The notes: a model not told the origin generated them from the sequence alone. Shown: positions 24,530 through 33,215, counted from the first letter of the stretch. The stretch is 64,000 nucleotides of DNA from Pseudonocardia benzenivorans CB1190 (GCF_000196675.2 NC_015312.1:6650501-6714500); one strand, 5' to 3'. Translations and numbers: made by a program.

Positions 24530-25114
24530 TGACGGGAACTACGTACTCCGCGGGCCAGGGGCGCCCGCGGCAGCCCGATCGTCTCGGCGCGCCGCACGGT
24601 CCACCCCGGCGAGCAGCCGCTGCACGCTGCGCCGCGAACGTCCGCCCGCCGCCGGGGCCCATGGTCAGCGGCAACGTCATCTGCGCCCGGACCCCGCCCC
24701 AGGCACGTCCACGCTCGCGGAACTCCGCCATGACGGCCTCGTCGGCGACGGCGGCGGGGACTCGCAGACCTGCATCGCGCGGATGTCCCCCGTCGCGGCG
24801 CAGTACCGCAGGAGGGGATGCCGCGTCGGCGCCACGTTCGTCGCGTGGTGCAGCATCTCGGCGCGGTAGGGCGCGAAGTACTCCGGCGGCCGGCCCTCGT
24901 CGACGCTCTCGCCGTCGAGGTCGTGCCCCCAGTACGAGCAGCCCGCGGCGGCGAGCATCTCGACGAGCAGCCATCCGATCCGCTCGGTCGGCAGCCGGGT
25001 GGTCGGCGCACGGAGCAGGTCGGCGACCAGGTCCGGCCAGTCCCCGTCGTCCCCCCGCGCGAGGGCCCCATCGCCGCCTCCCGGCGGGTCATCGTGCTCG
25101 CACGATGCGGACAT
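24530..25114 (-). pseudogene. Broken LuxR-family regulator gene
   Basis: The minus-strand frame from 25114 reads a regulator-like N-terminal domain (LVADLLRAPTTRLPTERIGW, VDEGRPPEYFAPYRAEML, PLLRYCAATGDIRAMQV). A frameshift near 24770 moves the continuation to another frame (RVPAAVADEAVMAEFRERGR and ALPLTMGPGG-like text), after which the sequence decays before any HTH domain. The 3' half is missing and the region 24391-24530 shows no gene. Similarity to full-length relatives is from memory of the N-terminal domain, so the identity is moderate. Confidence 0.55.
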
Positions 25115-25163
25115 CCGGCAGAAACGGCACCGAACGCACCCGGTCGACGGCGGCAGTCCGTCC

Positions 25164-26207
25164 CTAGGTGGCGCCGCCGCCGGCGGCGACGGCCAGGTCG
25201 GCCGCCAGCTCGGGATGGTGTCGCTCGGCGACCTCGGGGTGCGACCGGAACCAGCCCTTCAGGGCGTTGTCGCCGAAGCGCGGGAGCAGCGCGTTGTGCG
25301 CGGTCTCGGTGACACCGGGCGCGTGCGCCGCGAGCTCGGGTGTCAACGGGACGGCGTGCAGCGTCGCGTCGAGCCGCGGGGACCAGAAGAACCCGGCCGA
25401 CTGCCGCGTCGTCCCGGGAGCGCACGGCAGGACGCGGTGGACCGTCGACACCAGGTAGCCGTGGGTCGCCACCTCGAGCATCTCGCCCACGTTGACGACG
25501 AGCGCGCCGTCGAGCGGCGGGACGTCGACCCATTCGGTCGCCCGCGGCGGGCGGGCCTGCAGGCCACCGGTCCCGTCCTGCAGCAGCAGGGTGAGGAAGC
25601 CCCAGTCGGCGTGCGGGCCGACGCCCTGGGCATCGGGACCGTCGGACTCCGAGCCGACATAGCGGATGAGCTTGCCGAACCAGTGCGGGGTGTCGGCGAA
25701 GGCGTCGTCGAACTGGTCCTCGGGCAGCCCGAGCGACGCCGCGACGGCCCGGGTCAGGTCGGTCGCGACGCGGCAGAGCAGGTCGGCCCAGGCCAGCACG
25801 ACGGTCCGCAGCTGCGGCAGTGCCTCGTCGGGCCACTGGTTCGGGCCCTCGAGCAACCGGTACGGCGCGTCCCATTCGGTGCGCGGCCGGGCGGGCAGCT
25901 CAGGGCCGTAATCGAGCTGCTCACGGGCGTCGGGACGGCCGGCGGTGATCTCGTGGCCGAGCCGGGTGTAGCCGCGGAAGTGCGGGGACCGCCGGTTGTC
26001 GAGCGCGAGGCGCTGCTCGGGCGGGAGCTGGAAGAACCGCTGCACGACGGCGGCGAACTCCTCGACCTGGCCCGGAGCGGCGCCGTAGTCGGTGAGCTGC
26101 AGGAACCCGACCTCGTGCAGTGCGGCACGGAGGGCGTCGAGGAACTCCGGGTCGAAGGAACCGTCGGCGCGGCGCGCCCGGTCGAAGGCCAGCACCGGGA
26201 TGTCCAT
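25164..26207 (-). CDS. Isopenicillin N synthase-like 2-oxoglutarate/Fe(II) oxygenase
   Basis: 347-aa double-stranded beta-helix oxygenase. The iron facial triad is visible as H-x-D in GPHADWGFLTLLLQD and the distal His in THGYLVSTVHRV. The co-substrate RxS motif is RQSAGFFWSP. An N-terminal DIOX_N-type region precedes it (LHEVGFLQLTDYGA, PHFRGYTRLGHE). Catalyses an oxidation of unknown substrate; plant-like and antibiotic-type relatives act on small molecules. The next gene downstream on this strand is not closely coupled. Confidence 0.85.
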   Translation of the reverse strand: MDIPVLAFDRARRADGSFDPEFLDALRAALHEVGFLQLTDYGAAPGQVEEFAAVVQRFFQLPPEQRLALDNRRSPHFRGYTRLGHEITAGRPDAREQLDYGPELPARPRTEWDAPYRLLEGPNQWPDEALPQLRTVVLAWADLLCRVATDLTRAVAASLGLPEDQFDDAFADTPHWFGKLIRYVGSESDGPDAQGVGPHADWGFLTLLLQDGTGGLQARPPRATEWVDVPPLDGALVVNVGEMLEVATHGYLVSTVHRVLPCAPGTTRQSAGFFWSPRLDATLHAVPLTPELAAHAPGVTETAHNALLPRFGDNALKGWFRSHPEVAERHHPELAADLAVAAGGGAT

Positions 26208-26252
26208 GTCGTCGACACTAGGTCGGCCCCGGGGCCCCGGCCAGGGGCGGGC

Positions 26253-27131
26253 TCAGGCCGCCCGGTCGAGGCGGAGCGGGTCGCGCGCGGCGTCGGCGGC
26301 GAGCCTGCCCGCCCATCGCCTGCGCGCCGCGTCGAGGCGGTCGAGCGCCGGGACGAGGTCGGAGTCCGGCTCGGCGGCGACGGCACCGGCCAGCGTGTCC
26401 GGCCGGGCCTCGCGCAGCCGCGTCCCCAGCGGGCCGCACGCCGCGGCGAACCGCTCGTACCGCGCCGATCGGACGTCGCCGGCCAGCGGAATCGCCACGA
26501 CGCGGGACAGCATGGTGGCACGGCCGAACGTCGTCGTGGCGTGCGCGACCAGCTCGGCGGCCTCGGCCGGGCGCCCGTCGCCGACGGCCAGCGTCGCCGC
26601 GCGCACGTCGTCGGCGAGGACGGTGAAGAGCATCTCCCGGGCCTGCAGGACGCGGACGAGCGCGTACCCGTCGTGGCCCGCCGTGACCGGATGGACGGTC
26701 CGGGCGAACCACGGCGCGGCGGGGCCGTCCGGGAACGCGGGCAGGTCCACGTCGGCGAGCCGGGTTCCGGTCGCGACGGCCACGAACCGCAGCGCGTGCC
26801 GGACCCGGCGCCGGCGCAGCGCCGGGTCACCGCCCTCGGCGGCGCGTTTGTGGGCGACGACGTCGGCGACCAGCAGGGTGGCCAGCCGCTCCGCGGAGAG
26901 CGCGGCCGCGGTCCGGACCCGCTCCAGCAGCGGCAGCCCGAGGTGCGTGTCGGACGCGGCGAGGACCCCGTCGAGGTAGTCGGCGAGGAACGGGTCGCGG
27001 GTGTCGTCCCGTTCGACGGCGAGCCGGGCGAGCAGCTCGGCCGGTAGACCGCCGGTCCCGAGCCTTCCCACGAGGTCGTGGAGCTCGGCCGGGTCGTTCC
27101 CGGGGTCGGTCTCCGGTTCGGCGTGCGGCAT
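26253..27131 (-). CDS. Unknown 292-aa protein
   Basis: Reading from ATG 27131 the protein is mainly alpha-helical with landmarks DPFLADYLDGVL, HLGLPLLERVRTAA, VVAHKRAAEGGD, RHALRFVAVATG and RYERFAAACGPLG. I do not recognise the family. Histidines at HLGLPLL and DVVAHKR might bind heme or metal, and a tryptophan-dioxygenase-like fold is a weak possibility. It lies 45 bases upstream of the 2OG oxygenase on the same strand, so the two may be co-transcribed and act on one substrate. Confidence 0.65.
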   Translation of the reverse strand: MPHAEPETDPGNDPAELHDLVGRLGTGGLPAELLARLAVERDDTRDPFLADYLDGVLAASDTHLGLPLLERVRTAAALSAERLATLLVADVVAHKRAAEGGDPALRRRRVRHALRFVAVATGTRLADVDLPAFPDGPAAPWFARTVHPVTAGHDGYALVRVLQAREMLFTVLADDVRAATLAVGDGRPAEAAELVAHATTTFGRATMLSRVVAIPLAGDVRSARYERFAAACGPLGTRLREARPDTLAGAVAAEPDSDLVPALDRLDAARRRWAGRLAADAARDPLRLDRAA

Positions 27132-27255
27132 CGGGCACCGTCCGTTTCGTCGCAGTGGTCGTGTCTCACGCCCACGGTGGTCCGGTCGCGGCGCCGGATC
27201 GATCGGGCAGGCCCCCGCCGTCGGGGGGACAGCCCCACTCCGACCCCACGCTCCT

Positions 27256-27297
27256 CGTGAGTGGCGATGGTCGCCCGGACGACCATCGCCGCTCACG
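27256..27297 (-). terminator. 18-bp stem after the OsmC gene
   Basis: CGTGAGTGGCGATGGTCG (27256-27273) pairs with 27280-27297 at 17 of 18 positions over a 6-base loop. It begins 3 bases beyond the OsmC stop codon on the minus strand. The remaining gap 27132-27255 shows only GC-rich low-information sequence. Confidence 0.75.
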
Positions 27298-27299
27298 GG

Positions 27300-27779
27300 T
27301 CACGCGAAGCGCACGTCCACCGCCATCGGGCGGACCAGCGAGAGGTAGACCGGGCAGCGCTCGGTCCAGGCCCGGCGCATGGCGTCGACCCGGTCGACGG
27401 GACTCTGCGAGGAGACGGTGATCTCGATCGAGATGCCGGTCAGCTCGGGATCGGTGCCGTCGACGCCCAGCAGCGCGGCGAGGCTGCTCTCGCAGCGCGC
27501 GGTGGCCGACAGCTCGTCGATCTCGACGCCGAACTGGGGCGCGAGCGTCGAGGAGATGAACGTGACCGCGCAACCGGCCAGCGCGCCGAGCAGGTAGGCC
27601 GTCGGGCTCGGCGCCGCGCCCCCGCCGCCGACCGCGGGCGGCAGGTCGCACTCGAAGTTGAAGGGGCCGGTGGACAGCCGGGTGTGTCCGTTGGCGGCGG
27701 TCGCGGTGACGGCGGGCGTGATGCGGCCGGTGCCGGGGTCGGCGGTGAACTTCTCGACGGACTCGGTGAGGACCGACAT
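27300..27779 (-). CDS. OsmC-family peroxiredoxin-like protein
   Basis: 159-aa OsmC/Ohr-like protein. PPAVGGGGAAPSPTAYLLGALAGCAVTF carries the second conserved cysteine of the family (AGC); TARCESSL carries a further cysteine. In OsmC and Ohr, two cysteines reduce organic hydroperoxides; the first cysteine position is not clearly matched here, so peroxidase activity is uncertain. ATG 27779, preceded by a G-rich site. A terminator stem follows. Confidence 0.8.
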   Translation of the reverse strand: MSVLTESVEKFTADPGTGRITPAVTATAANGHTRLSTGPFNFECDLPPAVGGGGAAPSPTAYLLGALAGCAVTFISSTLAPQFGVEIDELSATARCESSLAALLGVDGTDPELTGISIEITVSSQSPVDRVDAMRRAWTERCPVYLSLVRPMAVDVRFA

Positions 27780-27897
27780 TCGGGATACCCCCTGGTGAGA
27801 TGCGGTGTGAACGCGTCCGACGCTAGGGGCGCGGCGGGCGGGGCGGATGCGCGTCAGCACGCAATCCGGTGGCCGGCCGGGGTCGCGTACGCGTAGG

Positions 27898-28965
27898 TCA
27901 GCGCGCGGCGAGCAGCGCGGCGACCGCGGCGGCGCGCGCGGAGCGACCCGAGACACCGAGCTTCAGGTAGACGTTCTGCAGGTGCCGCTCCACCGTCCGC
28001 GGGCTGAGGCTCAGCGCGGCGGCGATGGCGTCGTTGTCGTTCCCGGCAGCCGCGAGCCGCAGGACGTCGCGCTCGCGCGCCGTGAGCGTCCGGACGGCCT
28101 CCGCCACGTCGGGACGCGCGGGGGCGGGCGCGACGAAGTCCGTCACCTCGCGCAGGAAGATCGGCCACGCGGGTTCGTCGGCGAGCAGGATGTGGTTCTC
28201 GCTCTCCAGCGCGACGAGCCGGGCGCCTGGGATGCTCGCGGCCAGCTCGCGGGCGTCGGCGAAGTCGGTGAGCCGGTCGCCGCGGGACTGGATCACCAGC
28301 GTCGGCAGGTCCAGGCCGGGCAGCAGGGGACGGACGTCGACGTCGTAGCGGGCGCGGCGCGCGGCGACGCAGTTCTCGGCGGAGGTCGCCATCTTCTGCA
28401 GGTCGTCGAGCCAGGCCATTTGTTCGGGCGTCGCGCCGGGGATCATCAGGCTGGTGAACACCCGCCGGAACTCGCTCTCCGGGCGGGCCCAGCCGACGCG
28501 GATCAGGTGCAGGAACGCCTCCTCCATCTCGGCGTCCTGCTCGTCGACGATCGTCGCGGGGCTGCAGCTGGACAGGATCAGCCGGTCGACGCGCTCGGGA
28601 TGGCGCGCGACGTAGGCGATGGCGACCGGACCGCCCTGGGCCATGCCCAGCAACGTGAACCGGTCGAACCCGGCGTCGTCGACGACCGCCTCCAGGTCGG
28701 CGATGCGGGCCTCGAACGAGAAGTCGTCGACGTCCCAGTCCGACAAGCCGAACCCGCGCTCGTCGTAGCGCAGGGTGGTCGTGGACCGGCCGAGTCCTTC
28801 GACGAAGTGCCGCCACACCGGGCTCTGCCAGTCGTACTGCAGGTGCGAGAGCCAGCACGTGTTGATGACCAGCGGCGGCCCCTCGCCGTAGCGGGCGTGG
28901 GCGATCTTCACGCCGTCGGGGGAACGGCAGAAGCGCACCTGCTGCGGGGCCGGCGCGACGCTCAT
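27898..28965 (-). CDS. Alpha/beta-hydrolase-fold sensor fused to a LuxR HTH domain
   Basis: 355-aa protein. Residues 10-275 are an alpha/beta hydrolase fold (RYDERGFGLSDWDV, HPERVDRLILSS, TLVIQSRGDRLTDF). Residues 290-352 are a LuxR-type HTH (LTARERDVLRLAAAG, ALSLSPRTVERHLQNVY). The nucleophile elbow reads GMAQGG at 107-112, so A109 replaces the catalytic serine; the hydrolase domain should be inactive and is probably a ligand-sensing module. ATG 28965. No obvious target operon other than the divergent repeat protein. Confidence 0.85.
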   Translation of the reverse strand: MSVAPAPQQVRFCRSPDGVKIAHARYGEGPPLVINTCWLSHLQYDWQSPVWRHFVEGLGRSTTTLRYDERGFGLSDWDVDDFSFEARIADLEAVVDDAGFDRFTLLGMAQGGPVAIAYVARHPERVDRLILSSCSPATIVDEQDAEMEEAFLHLIRVGWARPESEFRRVFTSLMIPGATPEQMAWLDDLQKMATSAENCVAARRARYDVDVRPLLPGLDLPTLVIQSRGDRLTDFADARELAASIPGARLVALESENHILLADEPAWPIFLREVTDFVAPAPARPDVAEAVRTLTARERDVLRLAAAGNDNDAIAAALSLSPRTVERHLQNVYLKLGVSGRSARAAAVAALLAAR

Positions 28966-29032
28966 CGGTGGAAAGCTACCCGGATCCGGATGATTCGGAC
29001 GAGTCTCCGCGGGCGCACGACGGACCCCGCGG

Positions 29033-29326
29033 TCAGGCGGTGTCCGCGCGACGCAGCAGCGTCGGGCGCGCACGTCCCTCGCGCCGCGGGGACAGCACGG
29101 CGCGGCGCGCCCGCCACGACAGCAGCGAGCGGTCCGACATCCCGCTGAGGATCGACGCGACGCTGAGGAACGACGCCACCGACATGACCGAGAGGAACGA
29201 GCCGGCCGAGCCGATGGACAGGATCGAGCCCGTCGAACCGATCGACAGGATCGACCCGCTGCTGCCGATGGACAGGATCGAGCCCGTGCTGCCGATCGAG
29301 AGCAGCGACCCGTCGCGTTCACCCAT
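29033..29326 (-). CDS. Ser/Gly/Ile decapeptide-repeat protein
   Basis: 97-aa protein. Residues 6-45 contain about four tandem decapeptides of the pattern SILSIGSxGS, followed by a looser hydrophobic stretch (LSVMSVASFLSVASILSG, about 46-63) and a basic tail. The repeat suggests a short beta-solenoid or membrane-associated stack. The stretch is also repetitive in DNA (about 30-bp units at 29190-29305), and the plus-strand frame is open too, but I recall similar peptides in other actinobacteria on this strand. Start ATG 29326 has only a weak G-rich site. Confidence 0.6.
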   Translation of the reverse strand: MGERDGSLLSIGSTGSILSIGSSGSILSIGSTGSILSIGSAGSFLSVMSVASFLSVASILSGMSDRSLLSWRARRAVLSPRREGRARPTLLRRADTA

Positions 29327-29534
29327 CCCCGGAGTGTGCCGCGCCGCGGCCGGGTGGATCCAGCCCGAGAAGTCCCGCCACGCGGCATATGTCGACGGCG
29401 CCTTCGCGGATCGTCACGGATCGGTGCGCCACGGGCTCGCGTCCGGCGTCGACGCGACGGATGCTGGGAGGACGCGACGAGGGCGCCGGGGGTGCGGCGC
29501 CCGGGACCGCACCGCCCGGCGGAAGGTGACGCCC

Positions 29535-30599
29535 GTGCCCACACCGATCGTGGACGCGAACGTCCACGCCGTCGTCCCGTCGGTGACCGCGCTGCTGCCG
29601 TACCTCCCGGCGTTCTGGCGCGAGCAGGTCGCGACGACCGCGTTCCGCGGCGCACCGGAGTCGGCGTGGCCGCCGGGGATGCCGATGTCGCGGCACCCCG
29701 ACGCGCGGGTCCCCGCCTCCGGCCCGCCGGGCAGCGACCTCGCCCTGCTGCGTGAACAGGTCCTCGACCTGCCCGGGATCGAGTCGGCGGTCCTGCAGTG
29801 CGCCTACGCGATCGAGTCCATCCGCAACCCCGACGGCGCGGCCGCGGTGGCGGCGGCGGTCAACGACTGGCTCGTCGCCGAGTGGCTGGAGCCCGAGCCG
29901 CGACTGCGCGCGTCGATGGTCGTGCCGAGCCACACCCCCGGGGCGGCGGTGGCCGAGATCGAGCGCGTCGGCGACCATCCCGGGTTCGTCCAGGTGTTCC
30001 TGCCGATCCGCTCGGCGATGCCCTACGGCCGCCGCGAGTACCACCCGCTGCACGCGGCGGCGGCCGAGCGCGGGCTCGTCGTCGGTCTCGGGTACGGCGG
30101 CCTCACCGGCAACGCGCCGACCGGCGTGGGCTGGCCGACGTACCTGGTCGAGGAGTTCGTCGGCATGGCCGCCGTCGCGCAGTCGCAGCTCATGAGCCTG
30201 GTCGTCGAGGGAGTGTTCGACGCGGTGCCTGCGCTGCGCGCGGTCGTCGTCGAGGCCGGGTTCACCTGGCTGCCCGCGATGCTGTGGCGGCTGGACAAGA
30301 ACTGGAAGGGGCTGCGCCGCGAGGTGCCGTGGCTGCGACGCGCGCCGTCGGAGTACGTCCGCGAGCACGTCCGGTTCACCACCGGCCCGGCCGACGCGCC
30401 GGCCGCGGGCCTGCGCCACGTCCTCGACGACATGTGGGGCGCCGAACTGCTGCTCTACGGCTCGGGCTACCCGCACGACGTCGTCGCGGATCCGCGGGCA
30501 GCGGTCCCGGCCCACTTCACCGACGAGGAGGCGACGGCGATGCTGTCCGGCACCGCGCGAGAGCTCTACGGGCTCGGCTCACCGGCGGGTGCGCGGTGA
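29535..30599 (+). CDS. Amidohydrolase-2 family paralogue lacking metal ligands
   Basis: 354-aa TIM-barrel protein of the aminocarboxymuconate-semialdehyde-decarboxylase-like amidohydrolase group. It aligns along its whole length with the next gene. The N-terminal motif is DANVHAV (D7, H11), but the barrel histidine equivalent is G186 (LGYGG) and the C-terminal acid is G311 (YGSGYPHD). It is thus probably catalytically impaired. GTG 29535 with GGAAGG upstream; its stop overlaps the next start (GTGA). It may serve as a partner subunit. Confidence 0.75.
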   Translation: MPTPIVDANVHAVVPSVTALLPYLPAFWREQVATTAFRGAPESAWPPGMPMSRHPDARVPASGPPGSDLALLREQVLDLPGIESAVLQCAYAIESIRNPDGAAAVAAAVNDWLVAEWLEPEPRLRASMVVPSHTPGAAVAEIERVGDHPGFVQVFLPIRSAMPYGRREYHPLHAAAAERGLVVGLGYGGLTGNAPTGVGWPTYLVEEFVGMAAVAQSQLMSLVVEGVFDAVPALRAVVVEAGFTWLPAMLWRLDKNWKGLRREVPWLRRAPSEYVREHVRFTTGPADAPAAGLRHVLDDMWGAELLLYGSGYPHDVVADPRAAVPAHFTDEEATAMLSGTARELYGLGSPAGAR

Positions 30600-31696
30600 C
30601 GGCGCTGGAGGAGCGGCCCGCGGCCCCGGCGCGCACCACGTGGATCGACTGCGACGTCCACATCGCCATGCCGTCACCGGCCGCGCTGCGGGAGAACCTG
30701 CCCGAGGAGTGGCGGGAGCGCCACGACCGCTACGGCGGCAACCCCTTCCACGCCTCGCTCTACCCGCGGATGGCGCTCGGCGCGGCCCGCACCGACGCCT
30801 GGCCGCCCGACGGCTCGGCGCCCGGGTCGAGCCTGCCGTTCCTGCGCGAGCAGCTGCTCGACCGCTGGGCCATCGAGTACGCGGTCCTCGGCCCGATCGT
30901 GCGGCCCGACCAGGCCGGGATGCGCAACCCCGGGTACGCCGCCGCGCTCGCCCGCGCCACCAACGACTGGGTCGTGCGCGAGTGGCTCGACCCGGACCCG
31001 CGGCTGCGCAGCTCGATCGTCGTCCCCGTCGAGGACACCGAGTACGCCGTCGCCGAGATCGAGCGGGTCGCGGGCGACCCGCGGTTCGTGCAGGTGTACC
31101 TGCAGATCAAGACGTCGGCCCCGTTGGGGAACCGGCGCTACTGGCCGATCTACGAGGCGGCGGCGGCGCACGACCTGCCCGTCAGCATCCATTTCGGCGG
31201 CGTCGGCGGACACCCGAGCACCGCGGCGGGCTGGGCGTCGTACTACCTGGAGGACCACGCGGGCAACGCCCAGACCTTCCAGCACCAGCTGGTGAGCCTC
31301 GTGTGCTCGGGCGTCCTCGAGCGGCTGCCGGACCTGCGGATCGTGCTCATCGAGGGCGGGGTCGCCTGGGCACCGGCGCTGGTGTGGCGGCTCGACGCGG
31401 CGTTCGAACGGATGCACGACGAGGTGCCGCACCTGACCAGGCGGCCGTCGGAGTACGTCGCCGACCACGTCTGGTTCACGACTCAGCCGGTCGAGGAACC
31501 GCCCGACCCGCGCAGCCTCGCCCGGGTGTTCGACGACCTGCCCTGCCTGCGCGACCGCGTCATGTACTCCAGCGACTACCCGCACTGGGACTTCGACGCG
31601 CCCGACCAGGTCCTGCGCACCGTGCCGCTGGACGCGGCGCTGCGCGCGAAGATCATGACCGGGAACGCCCGCGAGCTGTACCGGCTGCCGCGATGA
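30596..31696 (+). CDS. Amidohydrolase-2 family enzyme (ACMSD-like)
   Basis: 366-aa TIM-barrel hydrolase or decarboxylase. The metal ligands are present: DCDVH (D18, D20, H22), the barrel H199 in SIHFGG and D327 in YSSDYPH. Family members decarboxylate or hydrolyse cyclic and aromatic acids. The GTG at 30596 overlaps the upstream stop and the gene stop overlaps the Rieske start, so all three proteins are translationally coupled. The Rieske partner suggests an aromatic or related oxidative pathway. Confidence 0.85.
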   Translation: MTALEERPAAPARTTWIDCDVHIAMPSPAALRENLPEEWRERHDRYGGNPFHASLYPRMALGAARTDAWPPDGSAPGSSLPFLREQLLDRWAIEYAVLGPIVRPDQAGMRNPGYAAALARATNDWVVREWLDPDPRLRSSIVVPVEDTEYAVAEIERVAGDPRFVQVYLQIKTSAPLGNRRYWPIYEAAAAHDLPVSIHFGGVGGHPSTAAGWASYYLEDHAGNAQTFQHQLVSLVCSGVLERLPDLRIVLIEGGVAWAPALVWRLDAAFERMHDEVPHLTRRPSEYVADHVWFTTQPVEEPPDPRSLARVFDDLPCLRDRVMYSSDYPHWDFDAPDQVLRTVPLDAALRAKIMTGNARELYRLPR

Positions 31697-32130
31697 CCCG
31701 GCACGTCGTCGCCAGGGTCGGCGACGTCCCGCCCGGGTCCAGGGTGCTGGTCACCCTCGACGGCCGGGAGATCGGCGTCTTCAACGTCGACGGCGAGTTC
31801 TTCGCCGTCCGCAACCGCTGCCCGCACCAGGCGGGCCCGCTGTGCGAGGGCATCCTGACCCGGCCGGTGTCCTCGACGCGCCCGGGCGAGTACGCGTTCA
31901 CCGAGGAGGGCGGCATCCTGCGCTGCCCGTGGCACCAGTGGGAGTTCGACCTCGCGACGGGTCGCTCGTGGTGCGATCCCGACCGCGTGCGCGTGCGGTC
32001 CTACCCGGTGGTCGTCGAGCGCGGCGGCGCCGACGTCCGCGTCCCCGGCCCCTATACGGCCGAGACGTTCCCGGTGGCGGTCGAGGACGAGTACGTCGTC
32101 GTCGACCTCGGCGGCCGCCTGCCGTCCTAG
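31693..32130 (+). CDS. Rieske [2Fe-2S] ferredoxin-like protein
   Basis: 145-aa small Rieske protein. CPHQAGPLC and CPWHQWEFD supply the two-cysteine, two-histidine ligand set. The 30-residue insertion between them (containing TRPGEYAFTEEGG) is longer than in minimal ferredoxins. It could deliver electrons to an oxygenase or act as a redox partner for the two amidohydrolases coded upstream with ATGA coupling. No oxygenase large subunit is encoded immediately next to it. Confidence 0.85.
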   Translation: MTRHVVARVGDVPPGSRVLVTLDGREIGVFNVDGEFFAVRNRCPHQAGPLCEGILTRPVSSTRPGEYAFTEEGGILRCPWHQWEFDLATGRSWCDPDRVRVRSYPVVVERGGADVRVPGPYTAETFPVAVEDEYVVVDLGGRLPS

Positions 32131-32141
32131 ACTCCGGTGGC

Positions 32142-32606
32142 GTGGGAGCACCGCAGGTCCGGGTACCGGGGGACGTCCTGGTGCACCTGCGCCGGGCGCG
32201 CGACCACATCGACCGGCACTACACCGAGCCGCTGGATCTCGAGGCCGTCGCGGCCGTGGCGGGCATCAGCAAGTACCACTTCCAGCGGCTGTTCACCGCG
32301 GCCTACGGCCTGTCCCCCGCGGCCCACCTGTCGCAGCGACGCGTCGAGCGGGCCCAGGACCTGTTGCGCGCCACCAACCTCACCGTCACCGAGGTGTGCC
32401 ATGCGGTGGGCTTCTCGAGCCTGGGGTCGTTCAGCAGCCGGTTCCGCGAGATCGTCGGCGAGACGCCGAAGGAGTTCCAGCGGCGCTGGGCGGAGACGGG
32501 CGCGCCGCACGTCCCGGGCTGCTGGGTGTTCATGTGGGGGCTCGCGGAGCGGAGGTCGCCAGGCTCCGCAATCCAGGAGAAGCCCGCCGACCCGTCGGGC
32601 TCCTAG
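32142..32606 (+). CDS. AraC-family HTH protein, DNA-binding domain only
   Basis: 154-aa protein consisting almost entirely of the AraC/XylS double HTH: RARDHIDRHYTEPLDLEAVA, GISKYHFQRLFTAAYGLSPAAH, then VTEVCHAVGFSSLGSFSSRF. No ligand-binding N-terminal domain. GTG 32142, 12 bases after the Rieske stop, so it belongs to the amidohydrolase operon and may regulate it. Confidence 0.8.
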   Translation: MGAPQVRVPGDVLVHLRRARDHIDRHYTEPLDLEAVAAVAGISKYHFQRLFTAAYGLSPAAHLSQRRVERAQDLLRATNLTVTEVCHAVGFSSLGSFSSRFREIVGETPKEFQRRWAETGAPHVPGCWVFMWGLAERRSPGSAIQEKPADPSGS

Positions 32607-32616
32607 CCTTGACCGC

Positions 32617-33045
32617 ATGATCACGAACATCTCCATCACCAGCGTCTTCGTCAAGGACGTCGACGAGTCCAAGGCCTTCTACATCGACGTGCTCGGCTTC
32701 GAGGAGCACACCGACATCACCATCGGCGACGGCTATCGGTGGTGCACGGTCAAGCACCCCAACCAGCCCGAGCTGCAGGTGCACCTGACGGTCCCCGGGC
32801 CGCCGTTCTCGCCCGAGATGGTCGACGCGATCAACCGCTCGCTCGACGGCGGCGGCATGAACGGGCTGGGCATGAACGTCGACGACTGCCGCAAGACCTA
32901 CGAGGACCTGGTGTCCAAGGGCGTGCAGTTCGTCAACCCGCCCGAGGAGCGCCCGTACGGCGTCGAGGCGGTGGCCCGTGACAACTCCGGGAACTGGATG
33001 GTCCTCGTCGAGCCGCGCGCGTTCACCCCCGCCGACTTCGACTGA
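32617..33045 (+). CDS. VOC-family (glyoxalase/bleomycin resistance) protein
   Basis: 142-aa vicinal-oxygen-chelate-fold protein. SVFVKDVDESKAFYIDVLGFEE and GVQFVNPPEERPYGVEAVARD are typical. The first metal histidine is replaced (residues around SVFVKD), so metal-dependent chemistry is doubtful. ATG 32617 lies 10 bases after the AraC stop, in the same transcription direction. Confidence 0.8.
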   Translation: MITNISITSVFVKDVDESKAFYIDVLGFEEHTDITIGDGYRWCTVKHPNQPELQVHLTVPGPPFSPEMVDAINRSLDGGGMNGLGMNVDDCRKTYEDLVSKGVQFVNPPEERPYGVEAVARDNSGNWMVLVEPRAFTPADFD

Positions 33046-33215
33046 TCGTCGGGGCCGATCTGCCGGGAGGTGTCCGGGACCACTGTCGTCGGCGGCCGTC
33101 GGGGAGGATGCTGGGGAGACCGCCGCCACCGCCCTCGGGAGCGCTGCTGCGGGATGGGTGATCCCCTTCCGAGCGTTGGACGTGGTGGTAGGCCCACGAC
33201 GGAAGGAACCCGGAC

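Noticed and set aside
28968..29534. Plus-strand extension of the first amidohydrolase, with MDRIEP-type repeats
   Set aside because: It reads the complement of the decapeptide-repeat gene; the amidohydrolase family starts at GTG 29535 with a ribosome binding site.
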